Below are positions 9,309 to 19,191 of a DNA stretch of 64,000 nt, one piece after another. The notes beneath the pieces were generated by a model, which was given only the letters and a program-made list of their open reading frames with translations, was not told the origin of the DNA and did not search any database. This stretch comes from Gammaproteobacteria bacterium (GTDB lineage Bacteria > Pseudomonadota > Gammaproteobacteria > UBA6186 > Azoamicaceae). Every line of letters begins with the position of its first letter. The first letter of the stretch is position 1. The stretch lies in the NCBI GenBank assembly GCA_013288135.1, contig JABDCL010000002.1, forward strand, positions 142,956 through 206,955. Reading direction: 5' to 3'. The position numbers and the translations under genes are program-made.

Positions 9309-12300
9309 ATGAGTAGTACTAAAAATACACAATATGAAAATATTGAAATTACCCTCCCACAGGAGATTTACGATTCATATTTGAAGGTAATTAATGAGAT
9401 ACCCTTTACACGCAGAGAAATAGATATCGTTGCGTGCATCCTGAGTGGAAGATCAACAAAAAAGATAGCCTCTTTTTTATCACTTTCCCCTAAAACTGTT
9501 GAAAATCATATCCGTAATCTTAGATTGAAGCTAGGATGTAGATCCCAAGAAAATATAATAGACTTTATAGAAAAATCTAATCAATTTACACTTGTAAAAA
9601 AATATTATTCAAGCCTACTTATTCAAACTACTTTTGAACTAGAGCTAAAAAAGATATCGGCGTCAGTGGGTAGCAAAGCTCTAATTTGCTTAATTGTTTA
9701 TTGTAAAGAACAAAAGGATAATATACTTTTTATTTATCAGTTAGAAAAGCATCTAAATCTTGTCGGTGTTAAGACATCTATCGATATGAGGGAAGGAGCT
9801 CCAAACGATCATGCAGTAAAATTGGAAATTTCTAGTTTAATTCAAAGAGATAATAAAACCTTGGACTCAATTATTTTTCTTTTATTAAATAAAAAAACTT
9901 CTATAGATATTCCTAAACAATTGCTCGAGTATGGATATATCGATTTGGCAGAAGAGGGAAATTACTATTTTTTAGTCTTTGAAATTTTAAGAAAATTATT
10001 ACCTACTATTACTTTAGATCAAAATATTTTAGAATTTAAGAGACAGTATGAAATATTCCATGATCCTTTTGTTTCTAAAATAGGCACTGAGGGAAACAAA
10101 ACCCCGCAAAAAGATCAGGCACACGATGCACCCCAAAAAATTTCAAAAAAAACAAAAAGATGGATCTTATTTGGTAGCATACTTTGTCTAACCTCTTTTT
10201 ATATTTTGTTTCTAACTTTAGAGGATACAAGGAAATTTAATTATATTAACAATCAAAAGCAAAAGAATAATCTATCTCTAATTGAAAATGGCCATGACCT
10301 TAATAAAATCTCCATGCTTGAAGCAAAAGAAATCTGTAAAGTACCTGAACCTTGTGGATCTTTTTCTGGACGTTTATATTTTATTAATAAAATTAAAGAC
10401 ACTTTAAGAGAAAGTAGAAAAATTATTATTGTAGGATACCAAGGTATGGGGAAAACCCAACTTTCATATCAATATGCAAAAGAAAATAGCGCTGAATATG
10501 AAGGAGGGACCTATTTTTTTAAAGCGGACTCGGAACAATCTCTTATTAATTCCATTCGATTATTTTCTATTGCAATGGGCATTGCCACAGAGAATGAGGT
10601 TTATCGTCTTAACGATGATCAAATCAAAAAATTAATAGTGCCTTTATTACAAGATCAACTGGAAAAACAAAAAAAGATGCTATTTATTTTTGATAATGCA
10701 GATAGTTACGATAGCATAAAAGACTTAATATCAATTCAGTCTAAACAACATCATATAATAATTACTTCTTGTTCTAAAAAATGGGACGCTTGGGATTTTT
10801 TAGAATTGAAGGAATTTGATAAAGAAAAAAAAGAAGCAGAGCTTTTAATCTTAAAAGTACTTAAAAAAGAAATTCAACAAAATGCACAAAAATTAGCAAA
10901 AAAACTAGGATATTATCCATTGGCAATTACTCAAGCGATTAACTATCTTAAAAATAATAATATGATTACAATAGATGATTACATTAGAGAATACGAATCT
11001 TTATATGAAAGAAGGAAGGTTTTCTTAAGTTACCATTCTTTTAAACAAGATAATTATATAAAAACTTCTCTGACCGCTTTTGAAATATCAAAAAATATAT
11101 TGGTTAAGGAATTAGCAGATGCTTATTACTTACTTAAACTTTGTTCTTATTTTTCATATGATATAATTCCTGCATCTATATTTAAAAATGATATAAAAAA
11201 TATTTCTAGTTCTTTAGAAATTTTAAATAAATACTCAATGTTGGATATTATTAATATTAAAGGTGAGTTATTTTTGAACATGCACAATGTATTAAGAGAT
11301 AGTATTAAAATACAAATACATGAAGAAAAGGAAGAGCAGTCGATAGAAGAAAGAGTACTAAAATTAATTGATGAATATTTTGTTTACAATTTTTGGGATA
11401 GAAAAAATATTGAAAAAGTAAGACTTATTATCCCGCATGTTGAGAATTTTTTAAATTCTTTGCATAAAAAAAATAGTGTATTATTAAAAACAAATAGATT
11501 GGTAAGTGTTTTAAGTAAATCCGGGGCATATTATATTTATTGTTTTCGCGATACTAAAGAAGCCATTCGCCTTCTTGAAAAAGCTAAATACTTAGCTCAA
11601 TTTATTGAATCTGAGCAAGCACGTTTAACAAATAGAATTATGGAAGATCTGGCAACTTCTTATTATTACCACGGGGAGTATAACGAAGCTAGACAGGAGA
11701 TCCAATTGATACAAAAAAGAAATGGTTCATCAGAGCTATCCTTTATAATACAAGGTCACATACTATATAATGAATGTAGATATGAGGAAGCTCAAGTTCC
11801 ATATGAAAAAGCTATGAAAATTCTTGAGACGGTAGAAAATCCTCAACATCTTGCTCTAGTGAATCGTTCACTTGGATTAGTTTTTTATAGAAAACTACAG
11901 TATTCGCCTGCTGAGAAATCAAAAGAATATATCAATCTGTCTAAAAAATATTTAGAAAAAGCCCTCGAACTTCAAGAAAAGTTCAATGGTGAAAATTTAG
12001 AATTCGCAATAACTAAACATGCGTATGGGAGATTAGCAATAAAACTTAAAGAATTTGACAAGGCCGGTCGCTTTCTTTCAGAGGCATTAAAAATGGCTAC
12101 AGATTATTGTAAGAAAGATGAAGATCATTATGAAATTTTAATAATGAAGAGATCATATGGGCATTATCTATGTCTTTATGAAAAAGATCGTTTTGAAGAG
12201 GGAGTAAAATATTTAAAAGAAGCGTTAGAAGGGAAAATACGTATTTATCAAGATAAACCTCATCAAGCAGTCATAGGAACCATGGAGCTTATTGCCGATG

Positions 12301-12479
12301 TTTTTTCTCATAATTCCAAAGATAAAGAATTAATAAAATTAATACCGATGATTAATCGATACTTAGATGATTGGCCACTTGCTGAAAAAAAAGATCAAAG
12401 CAAAAATATTAATAATCAAATTATAGATAACAAAATACATTCCATAAGAGAAGTAATCAGTAAAACCCAATTACTATAA
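9309..12479 (+). CDS. LuxR-HTH / transmembrane / NB-ARC STAND / TPR protein
   Basis: 1056 aa. Residues about 28-90 are a LuxR-type HTH (FTRREIDIVACILSG, then SPKTVENHIRNLRLKLG). A single hydrophobic helix WILFGSILCLTSFYILF lies near 284-303. An NB-ARC-like ATPase follows, with P-loop VGYQGMGKTQLS near 374, Walker B MLFIFDNADS near 457 and a GLPLA-like GYYPLAITQ near 535. The C-terminal 350 residues are helical repeats of TPR type (ARQEIQL, YEEAQVPYEKAMKIL, FDKAGRFLSEALKMA). STAND proteins are ATP-driven switches that oligomerise on ligand. A DNA-binding domain N-terminal to a membrane helix and a STAND sensor is unusual. Its stop lies 1 nt from the stop of the convergent gene. Confidence 0.85.
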   Translation: MSSTKNTQYENIEITLPQEIYDSYLKVINEIPFTRREIDIVACILSGRSTKKIASFLSLSPKTVENHIRNLRLKLGCRSQENIIDFIEKSNQFTLVKKYYSSLLIQTTFELELKKISASVGSKALICLIVYCKEQKDNILFIYQLEKHLNLVGVKTSIDMREGAPNDHAVKLEISSLIQRDNKTLDSIIFLLLNKKTSIDIPKQLLEYGYIDLAEEGNYYFLVFEILRKLLPTITLDQNILEFKRQYEIFHDPFVSKIGTEGNKTPQKDQAHDAPQKISKKTKRWILFGSILCLTSFYILFLTLEDTRKFNYINNQKQKNNLSLIENGHDLNKISMLEAKEICKVPEPCGSFSGRLYFINKIKDTLRESRKIIIVGYQGMGKTQLSYQYAKENSAEYEGGTYFFKADSEQSLINSIRLFSIAMGIATENEVYRLNDDQIKKLIVPLLQDQLEKQKKMLFIFDNADSYDSIKDLISIQSKQHHIIITSCSKKWDAWDFLELKEFDKEKKEAELLILKVLKKEIQQNAQKLAKKLGYYPLAITQAINYLKNNNMITIDDYIREYESLYERRKVFLSYHSFKQDNYIKTSLTAFEISKNILVKELADAYYLLKLCSYFSYDIIPASIFKNDIKNISSSLEILNKYSMLDIINIKGELFLNMHNVLRDSIKIQIHEEKEEQSIEERVLKLIDEYFVYNFWDRKNIEKVRLIIPHVENFLNSLHKKNSVLLKTNRLVSVLSKSGAYYIYCFRDTKEAIRLLEKAKYLAQFIESEQARLTNRIMEDLATSYYYHGEYNEARQEIQLIQKRNGSSELSFIIQGHILYNECRYEEAQVPYEKAMKILETVENPQHLALVNRSLGLVFYRKLQYSPAEKSKEYINLSKKYLEKALELQEKFNGENLEFAITKHAYGRLAIKLKEFDKAGRFLSEALKMATDYCKKDEDHYEILIMKRSYGHYLCLYEKDRFEEGVKYLKEALEGKIRIYQDKPHQAVIGTMELIADVFSHNSKDKELIKLIPMINRYLDDWPLAEKKDQSKNINNQIIDNKIHSIREVISKTQLL

Positions 12480-12480
12480 T

Positions 12481-13365
12481 TTATGGAGAAGAGAAGATCT
12501 TTCCTTGCGTGTTGGCTATTTTCTTTTTAGCCTCTGAGTCACTTAACCAAACATGATAATGTTCTAGATATTGAAATTGATATTTTCCTAGATTTTTATC
12601 AAAAATATTATGCTTTGCCATTATTCTATTATCATGTACGCCAACAAATTTAATGTTTGCAACTTTACAAAATTCTTCTACATCTCTTACGTTATGTATT
12701 TTATCATCAATAAAAATAATTTCTTTAGGATTAAAATCAACTTGTTCTAAAAAAGCTTTTAATACTGTACCCTTAGGGTGGTGATTTGTATACATAATTC
12801 CATCTTTATAGACTGGTATCTTTTTACCATTAATTATATTTAACTTGTTGATTTCAAAATATCTTTCAGGAAACCCTGCCGTTACACTAAAATCTATATC
12901 ATGTTTTTTTAAATGCATGTTTCTCCAATCTTCTACAGATTCAATTTTTCCCATTTTTCCACTTCTAAATGCTGTCAGAGCAAGAACCTTTATTTTTTTT
13001 AACTGCAAATTATGTATTAACTTAGGAATCATTTCATTAGTCAACTTCCAGTTTGATTGTAATAGCATAATGCTATGCAATAAATCTCTTTTCTCTTCCC
13101 CTAAATTTTTTTCGAAATCAACCATGGTTGATTCCCAAAAGGATGAAGCAATTTGTAACTGGACAATATTTTCGGGATAAACCAGTACTTCATCTACATC
13201 AAAAATAACGAGTGAACTTAAGCTTACGTTTTTTAAAATAGTATTTAACTGTTCGATTTCATTTATTATAACAACTTCCGAAAATGCAGCTTTACCATAA
13301 AAAAGACTTAAAACAAATACTATCGTAAAAATCATAAATCGAATAGTGATAAAAACGCGTCTCAT
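12481..13365 (-). CDS. DUF2608 family exported HAD-like protein
   Basis: 294 aa. It starts with a signal peptide or anchor (FMIFTIVFVLSLFYGKAAFS). HAD-type motifs follow: VIFDVDEVL near 54-62 (motif I, two aspartates), LALTAFR (motif II), HHPKGTVL (motif III lysine) and IIFIDDKIHNV (motif IV). This matches DUF2608, a family I associate with Legionella, Coxiella and chlamydia-related bacteria. It would be a periplasmic or secreted phosphohydrolase; the substrate is unknown. It converges on the STAND gene with a 1-nt gap. Confidence 0.78.
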   Translation of the reverse strand: MRRVFITIRFMIFTIVFVLSLFYGKAAFSEVVIINEIEQLNTILKNVSLSSLVIFDVDEVLVYPENIVQLQIASSFWESTMVDFEKNLGEEKRDLLHSIMLLQSNWKLTNEMIPKLIHNLQLKKIKVLALTAFRSGKMGKIESVEDWRNMHLKKHDIDFSVTAGFPERYFEINKLNIINGKKIPVYKDGIMYTNHHPKGTVLKAFLEQVDFNPKEIIFIDDKIHNVRDVEEFCKVANIKFVGVHDNRIMAKHNIFDKNLGKYQFQYLEHYHVWLSDSEAKKKIANTQGKIFSSP

Positions 13366-13575
13366 GATATTCCTATTTTAAATAATCTTAATTATCTCAT
13401 TTGTAAATTATAGCATTTTCTGTAGTTTTTTATAATTTTTATCTAATCAAGTAGTTGGCTCCTTAAATAAAACTGTCGTGGTAATACTACCACATGGTCC
13501 AAAAATAAGCTTCCTCCCTAGTTTCTGTATAGACCGGGGAGATGGGTAGGGTTAGATATGCGCATTAACCCAAAA

Positions 13576-14418
13576 TTACACCACCCCCACCTCGACCCTA
13601 TACCCACCCAAATTCCGAACATTCAAAACCCCAGCATCAAAAATTAAATACTGACCTTTAATTCCCAATAATTTTCCCGATATTTCAGGCGTTTTATTAA
13701 AATTCAAGGAAGAGATTTTTATAGGATATTCTAATACCGGATACTGAAATTCAGTCACTGCTTCTGCACCAGTTCCCAAATATTCAATTTTAGCATTTTT
13801 CACTTTATCCGCAATACCATCAAACTCTTTTTCAAATATCTTAAACAATTCATTCTTTTTAGAAACCAAATCCACAACTGCTTTAGTTCCCCGCAGCATT
13901 TTACGCCAATCGGTTTTATCTTTTACCTGTTTTGCCAAAATCACTTCAATCAAACCGGCAGCATATCGAGTGGAAACTCTAAACATTGGCAAGGCTTCTA
14001 AAGCACCCTGATCTATCCAACGTGTTGGAATTTGTGATTCTCGAGTCACTCCTACTTTCAGATCAGAGGTATTCGCTAAATACACAATATGGGGAATCAT
14101 ACAATGCGCTTCTCCCCACTCAGGCTCCCGACATGTTCCTAGATCGTAATGACATTTTTCAGGTTTTAAAATACAGAAATCACAACGCGCTAATTTTTGT
14201 GAACAAACAAAACAATATCCTTGATTATAACTTTTTTTGGTTTTTTTTTGACATCCTAAACAATAGATTTCATCCGCAAACTTCAAGGTCAGTATTTTTC
14301 CTAATAATGGATTTAAAGGTATTTCTGACTCACCAATCGGTAGAGTATATTGAATCGGAGAACTCAAAATACTTTTTAGTTTTTTAATCTCCCCAGTATA
14401 TTCATATTGTTTTTCCAT
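13576..14418 (-). CDS. DUF2797 zinc-binding protein
   Basis: 280 aa. It shows paired cysteines (CLGC, CFVC, CDFC), then CREPEWGEAHC, and a GIY-YIG-like stretch VYLANTSDLKVGVTR. This is the layout of DUF2797, whose function is unknown. The C-terminal third has beta-rich features (FDAGVLNVRNLGGYRVEV). It lies 9 nt downstream of ampG and is probably the last gene of a four-gene minus-strand operon with the MFS and ABC transporters. Confidence 0.78.
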   Translation of the reverse strand: MEKQYEYTGEIKKLKSILSSPIQYTLPIGESEIPLNPLLGKILTLKFADEIYCLGCQKKTKKSYNQGYCFVCSQKLARCDFCILKPEKCHYDLGTCREPEWGEAHCMIPHIVYLANTSDLKVGVTRESQIPTRWIDQGALEALPMFRVSTRYAAGLIEVILAKQVKDKTDWRKMLRGTKAVVDLVSKKNELFKIFEKEFDGIADKVKNAKIEYLGTGAEAVTEFQYPVLEYPIKISSLNFNKTPEISGKLLGIKGQYLIFDAGVLNVRNLGGYRVEVGVV

Positions 14419-14427
14419 AAAATATAC

Positions 14428-15708
14428 TTAACTCGCCGTCACTAACCCTTCACGAATTTGTGTTTGTTCATGACGCATTTTTTCTAAGCCTCCTCGCAAC
14501 CACCAAAGAAGCACTAAACCTGGCATAGAAAATAAAACTGACGAAATAAAGAAAGTTTGCCATCCATAATATTCTGCTATCATGCCGGCCATGGGACCAA
14601 TGAAAACTCGTCCCACCACACATAAAGAAGACAGTAATGCATACTGAAAAGCTGTAAAACGAGGATTACATAATCCCATTAAAAGTCCAAAAAATACGGC
14701 GGTTCCCATTCCCCCAAACATATTGTCCATAAAAATCGAAAAACCAGCCACCCAAAGATTATGACCCGACCAAATTAAAAGAACATAACAAAGATTGGCA
14801 ATGGTTTGTAAAATACCAAAGAGAAATAGAGCATGAAAATAACCCAGCCGAATGGTCCATAACCCGCCCACTGTGGTCCCCAAAACAGTCCCTATAAATC
14901 CCATCAATTTAATTAATGTTCCAATTTCTAATAATGTAAAACCTACACCCCGAATTAAAAAGGCCTGCGTCATCGAGCCTGCAAAGGCATCTCCTAGTTT
15001 ATACAAAACAATAAAAATTAAAACAGCTACTCCTTGACGACGAGATAAAAATTCAACAAGCGGTGTCACCGTACATTCTCGTAAATTTCTGGGAGGAATA
15101 ACTTCAACCTCTGGTTTTGGACCTAAAAAAGTTGCTATAATGCCGATGATCATTAAAGCAGACATGGCGAGATAAGCTATCCTCCACCCCACTTGATGTG
15201 CAATGATCAAAATTAATCCCCCTGAAACCAACATAGCAATTCGATAGCCATTAACAAACATAGCAGCACCCACCGGGCGTTCCTCTGGTTTTAACATGTC
15301 TGTTCTATAGGCATCCACGGCAATGTCTTGAGAAGCAGAAAGAAATGCAAGTGTGCAGGCTAATAAAAATAAAAATTCAGCGTTTGATTCCGGCGTCAAT
15401 AATGCCATGCCAGCCATCACAACACACAACAACAATTGACAGATCAACATCCAGCCTCTTCTGCGTCCCAAAAAAGGAGGAACCCATCTATCCATCACGG
15501 GTGCCCATAAAAACTTAAAGGTATAGGGCAAAGACGCTAATCCCACAAACCCAATGGCCTGCAAAGATACCCCATTGGTCGTAAACCAAGCCGCTAATGC
15601 ACTTCCTGATAAGGCCAACGGTAAACCAGAAGTAAACCCTAACAATAAGGTAATCATAATTCGACGTTCAGTAAAAATATCAGCAATTTTTTTAAAGTGA
15701 ATCATCAT
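14428..15708 (-). CDS. ampG: AmpG-family muropeptide permease
   Basis: 426 aa, 12 predicted helices. The N-terminus LLGFTSGLPLALSGSALAAWF, then LPYTFKFLWAPVMDRW and GRRRGWM, are characteristic of AmpG, the inner-membrane importer of anhydro-muropeptides for cell-wall recycling. It is preceded by the ABC exporter stop only 4 nt away. A beta-lactamase-fold hydrolase is encoded elsewhere in the window (49813), but no AmpR is visible. Start MM; either ATG is possible. Confidence 0.87.
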   Translation of the reverse strand: MMIHFKKIADIFTERRIMITLLLGFTSGLPLALSGSALAAWFTTNGVSLQAIGFVGLASLPYTFKFLWAPVMDRWVPPFLGRRRGWMLICQLLLCVVMAGMALLTPESNAEFLFLLACTLAFLSASQDIAVDAYRTDMLKPEERPVGAAMFVNGYRIAMLVSGGLILIIAHQVGWRIAYLAMSALMIIGIIATFLGPKPEVEVIPPRNLRECTVTPLVEFLSRRQGVAVLIFIVLYKLGDAFAGSMTQAFLIRGVGFTLLEIGTLIKLMGFIGTVLGTTVGGLWTIRLGYFHALFLFGILQTIANLCYVLLIWSGHNLWVAGFSIFMDNMFGGMGTAVFFGLLMGLCNPRFTAFQYALLSSLCVVGRVFIGPMAGMIAEYYGWQTFFISSVLFSMPGLVLLWWLRGGLEKMRHEQTQIREGLVTAS

Positions 15709-15712
15709 TTAT

Positions 15713-17539
15713 TTATGCCTCTTTAACTTCATATTCATCATTTCCATCATCTTCACCTTCTTCATCCTCATTTTCATCTCCTCGTTCAGGTAAGAAGCCC
15801 CCTGCTTGCATTTCCCATAATTTTGCATAATGACTGTTTTGTTCTAATAATTCTTGATGCGTACCATCTTCTACGACTTGACCACCCATAAAGACTAAAA
15901 TTCTATCTAATCCAGATAATGTCGATAAACGATGGGCAATAACCAATGTCGTTCGTCCTTGCATCAGATATTCTAAACTTTCACGGATTTTCTTTTCTGT
16001 CATAGAATCTAATGCGGAAGTTGCTTCATCTAAAATTAGAATTGGGGCATTCTTAAGAATGGCGCGAGCAATTGCAATTCTTTGTCGCTGCCCACCCGAT
16101 AATTTTAATCCACGCTCTCCAACAATCGTGTGATACCGGTCTGGTAACAACTCAATAAATTCATGACAATGTGCTTTTTTTGAAGCTTCAATAATTTCTT
16201 CTTCACTTGCATCTAAGCGTCCATAACGAATATTTTCCAAGAGATTCCGATGAAACAACATAGGATCTTGAGGAATCATAGCAATCTGTGAATGTAGACT
16301 GTCTTGTGTTACTTGCTCAATATTTTGATCATCAATTAAAATTTGTCCAGAAGCAATATTAAAAAATCTCAAAATAAGACTGGCAAATGTCGTTTTTCCA
16401 CTACCGGAAAAACCAACAAGCCCTACTTTTTGCCCTCCTTCAAGGGTGAGAGATTTGTTGCGGAATATATTTTTACCCCTATCATAATGAAAACTGACGT
16501 TATCAAATACTATTTCACCCCGCGTTACTTTTAAAGATTGAGCATTGGGGACATCAACAATTTCATGAGGGATATTGATAATCGAGAGCGCTTGTTTACA
16601 CACCCCTAATTCTTGAGAAAACATTAAAAAATGACTCGCCAAATACCACAAGCCTTGCATGATGGTCATAGACAACGAGAGAATAAAAACAAAATCTCCA
16701 ACCGTCACTAAATTGTGTTCTTTGGCATAAATTAAGATCCCCATCATACATCCAAACAATAAGGTGACAGAAGTGCCTTGCAGTGTTTTAATTTTAATCA
16801 TATACCACTGCAGTTCTTGATCTTTATATCGAGACTCTTTCACAAATTTTGCTAAATAGTCTCTTTCATAACGATTATGAGCAAATAGTTTAGAACTGAC
16901 AATATTAGTAACACTGTCTACCAGTTTACCCATACAAACACTATTGCTTTCTGAAAACCTTTCTGAGAACCACAAGGTTTTTTTGTAAAAAACAAAGACA
17001 ATGCTTAAGAACACTACTGACCATAATAATAAAACCAAACTCGAAAAAGGATTGACAAAATACACACTAATACAAGCAATGATTAAACACATCACTTGCG
17101 AAAAGAGTGGTTCTACACTTTGCGCAATAACTGATTCTGCTCCTCTTGCCATATCTGCAACTTTATTGGAAAGGCTTCCTGAAAAGTTCCGTTGAAAAAA
17201 AGCATAAGAATGTTCTTGCAGGTAAGAAAAAAGGGAATTAATAATATCTTCTCGGACTTTAGGTAATGTTTTTAATTTAAAATAATCATATAAAACCCAA
17301 CATAAATCCATGATTTGATATAACAACACAAACAAAACAGCTGGAATAAAAACAGTAGAAATTAGGCTTCCTGGGTTTCCATGGTATTCAACCACATCAT
17401 CAATGATTAGTTTCATTAAGAAAGGATTTAATGAGGTAAAAATTGCCAATAGAAATACAGCAAACAGCATTCCCAAAAATGTTTTTTTATAAGGGCGAAG
17501 AAAATACCACAAAAATGCATTTAAAGTTTTAGGAAGCAT
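15713..17539 (-). CDS. ABC exporter, fused permease-ATPase (MsbA/MDR type)
   Basis: 608 aa: six membrane helices in residues 1-310, then a nucleotide-binding domain. The latter has GFSGSGKTT (Walker A, near 376), a Q-loop in AMIPQDPMLFH, LSGGQRQRIAIARA (signature), ILILDEATSALD (Walker B and D-loop) and IAHRLST (H-loop). It ends in a strongly acidic tail rich in Glu and Asp, which is unusual. It functions as a homodimer, or a heterodimer if another half exists; none is adjacent. It lies in a transporter operon with 4- and 10-nt gaps. The substrate is unknown. Confidence 0.88.
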   Translation of the reverse strand: MLPKTLNAFLWYFLRPYKKTFLGMLFAVFLLAIFTSLNPFLMKLIIDDVVEYHGNPGSLISTVFIPAVLFVLLYQIMDLCWVLYDYFKLKTLPKVREDIINSLFSYLQEHSYAFFQRNFSGSLSNKVADMARGAESVIAQSVEPLFSQVMCLIIACISVYFVNPFSSLVLLLWSVVFLSIVFVFYKKTLWFSERFSESNSVCMGKLVDSVTNIVSSKLFAHNRYERDYLAKFVKESRYKDQELQWYMIKIKTLQGTSVTLLFGCMMGILIYAKEHNLVTVGDFVFILSLSMTIMQGLWYLASHFLMFSQELGVCKQALSIINIPHEIVDVPNAQSLKVTRGEIVFDNVSFHYDRGKNIFRNKSLTLEGGQKVGLVGFSGSGKTTFASLILRFFNIASGQILIDDQNIEQVTQDSLHSQIAMIPQDPMLFHRNLLENIRYGRLDASEEEIIEASKKAHCHEFIELLPDRYHTIVGERGLKLSGGQRQRIAIARAILKNAPILILDEATSALDSMTEKKIRESLEYLMQGRTTLVIAHRLSTLSGLDRILVFMGGQVVEDGTHQELLEQNSHYAKLWEMQAGGFLPERGDENEDEEGEDDGNDEYEVKEA

Positions 17540-17549
17540 TTATACTCCT

Positions 17550-18857
17550 TCAACGATAACTCTTGTAAGTTTCTTTCAAGTAATAACTTAAAATACCCGC
17601 AAAAACCAATGTCAAAGGTAAAATCAATAAAGCAGTTCCAAAATCTTCTGCCGTATTACTAGGCAACCCATTCACCACCTTCATTGAATTATCTAATAAT
17701 CTACCAATCAAGGGAGGGAGTAAGGCACCCCCTATCATAACAACCATATTGGTAAATGCAACCGCGGTTGCACTGACTTCAGATCGGTTCATATCATTAC
17801 TGACTGCAAATACTAAGATCTCTGCACTTGCAAAAAAACCACATAAAAATAAAATTAATTTCATCCATTGACCCAGCCAACTAGGCTCTAAGAGAGCCAC
17901 TGCCATTAATATTGCTGAAATGAAAGAGCCCATCATCAATGGTATTCGACGACTTGACATAGCATCTGAAATCAAGCCCCAAACAGGGCCTCCTAATGCA
18001 AAGCCTAAAAATACCATAGAAGAGCCTACTGCCGCCTCTTGTTTAGAAATCCCTGTCGATTCTAAAAAAGGCACTGCCCACATTTCAGCAAAAGCAGATA
18101 TTGGCAAAAAGGTTAAACAGCCAATGATACCATTTATCCACATAGGTGAACTTTTCACCATTTCCTTAAGACTTAAAAAAAGAGAGATTTTTTGTTGTGG
18201 CGTTTGTAAATTTGGGTTAAATTTTTCTTCTGTTTTATCTTTCAAAATAAACCAAAGGGCGAATGTTAAAATAATTCCAATAACCACTGAATAAAATAAT
18301 GTGGACTGCCAACCGATTTTCTCGACTAAGGGTGCCATGGTCAAAGCCCCCGTCATGCCCCCAAACATACCTAATGCAGTGCAAATCCCTGCCATTAATG
18401 CAAAATATTTTTGGGGTAACCATAAATTGGAAATTTTTAGCACACCCACATAAGCAAAGGCCGAGCCAAAACCCACTAAAAAACGTCCTATTTGTGCTAA
18501 TAAAACATCGCTTGTCGTCGCAAAAAGATAAGTCCCAACAACACACAAAGCACAAGCAAATGTTAATATTTTGCGAGGACCAAATTTATCCATCATCATG
18601 CCAACAGGGATCTGCATAGGTGTATATGCATAATAATAACAAGCTGCTAAATGCCCAAGAGCCGCATCACTTAAACCAAAGGCCAGTTTAAGCTCAGCAC
18701 TCATCACACTGGGGGCAACTCTAAGATAATATTCATAACAATAAAAAATAGTGCCCAAGACGCACATGATAACGGCTGCTTTAGTAACAGATTTTGCTCG
18801 AGTGGAGGTTAATTCTTCTTGTTCTTGGTCAGATAAGAGTTTAGATGGAATATCCAT
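17550..18857 (-). CDS. MFS transporter
   Basis: 435 aa with 12 hydrophobic helices. A 25-residue cytoplasmic N-terminus precedes AAVIMCVLGTIFYCYEYYLRVAPSV, then MQIPVGMMMDKFGPRKIL (motif A) and IGRFLVGFGSAFAYVGVLK. This type is abundant in Legionella and Coxiella genomes, where related members are implicated in siderophore or metabolite traffic. The substrate cannot be set from sequence. It is the first gene of the 18857-to-13576 operon, downstream of tRNA-Pro on the same strand. Confidence 0.82.
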   Translation of the reverse strand: MDIPSKLLSDQEQEELTSTRAKSVTKAAVIMCVLGTIFYCYEYYLRVAPSVMSAELKLAFGLSDAALGHLAACYYYAYTPMQIPVGMMMDKFGPRKILTFACALCVVGTYLFATTSDVLLAQIGRFLVGFGSAFAYVGVLKISNLWLPQKYFALMAGICTALGMFGGMTGALTMAPLVEKIGWQSTLFYSVVIGIILTFALWFILKDKTEEKFNPNLQTPQQKISLFLSLKEMVKSSPMWINGIIGCLTFLPISAFAEMWAVPFLESTGISKQEAAVGSSMVFLGFALGGPVWGLISDAMSSRRIPLMMGSFISAILMAVALLEPSWLGQWMKLILFLCGFFASAEILVFAVSNDMNRSEVSATAVAFTNMVVMIGGALLPPLIGRLLDNSMKVVNGLPSNTAEDFGTALLILPLTLVFAGILSYYLKETYKSYR

Positions 18858-18905
18858 TTTTTCTGCCCCTAGTTTTTGATTAAGTTAATCAGCTAATTAT
18901 AATCG

Positions 18906-18982
<77 letters not shown>

Positions 18983-19055
18983 ATTAAACGAATGATTATA
19001 CTCGAAAAATGCCCATACGAACAGGGTTGGTAGAGAATGTTGAATGATATTGGAT

Positions 19056-19128
19056 GGGCCGACTACCGCGACCGAGCCTACATAAATACCCGTGAGGAAT
19101 AGGGCCGGCTACCGCGACCGGCCCCTAC
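19056..19128. repeat. REP-like GC-rich palindrome pair
   Basis: Two copies of a GC-rich imperfect palindrome (core GGCCGGCTACCGCGACCGGC) lie at about 19056-19080 (degenerate) and 19102-19128. They share the unit found at 24476-24502 and 24531-24557. The motif stands out against an AT-rich background and lies between genes, as bacterial REP/BIME elements do. No transposase of the RAYT type is visible in the window. Confidence 0.8.
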
Positions 19129-19191
19129 TTGAAATACGACAAGATTTTATTTTCTAGCCTTTTTTCTTCAGGCTATGCGCTCACACAGGTA

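Noticed and set aside
8538..12479. Quorum-sensing LuxI/LuxR circuit
   Set aside because: The LuxR protein lacks an autoinducer-binding domain and no LuxI-type synthase gene is present.
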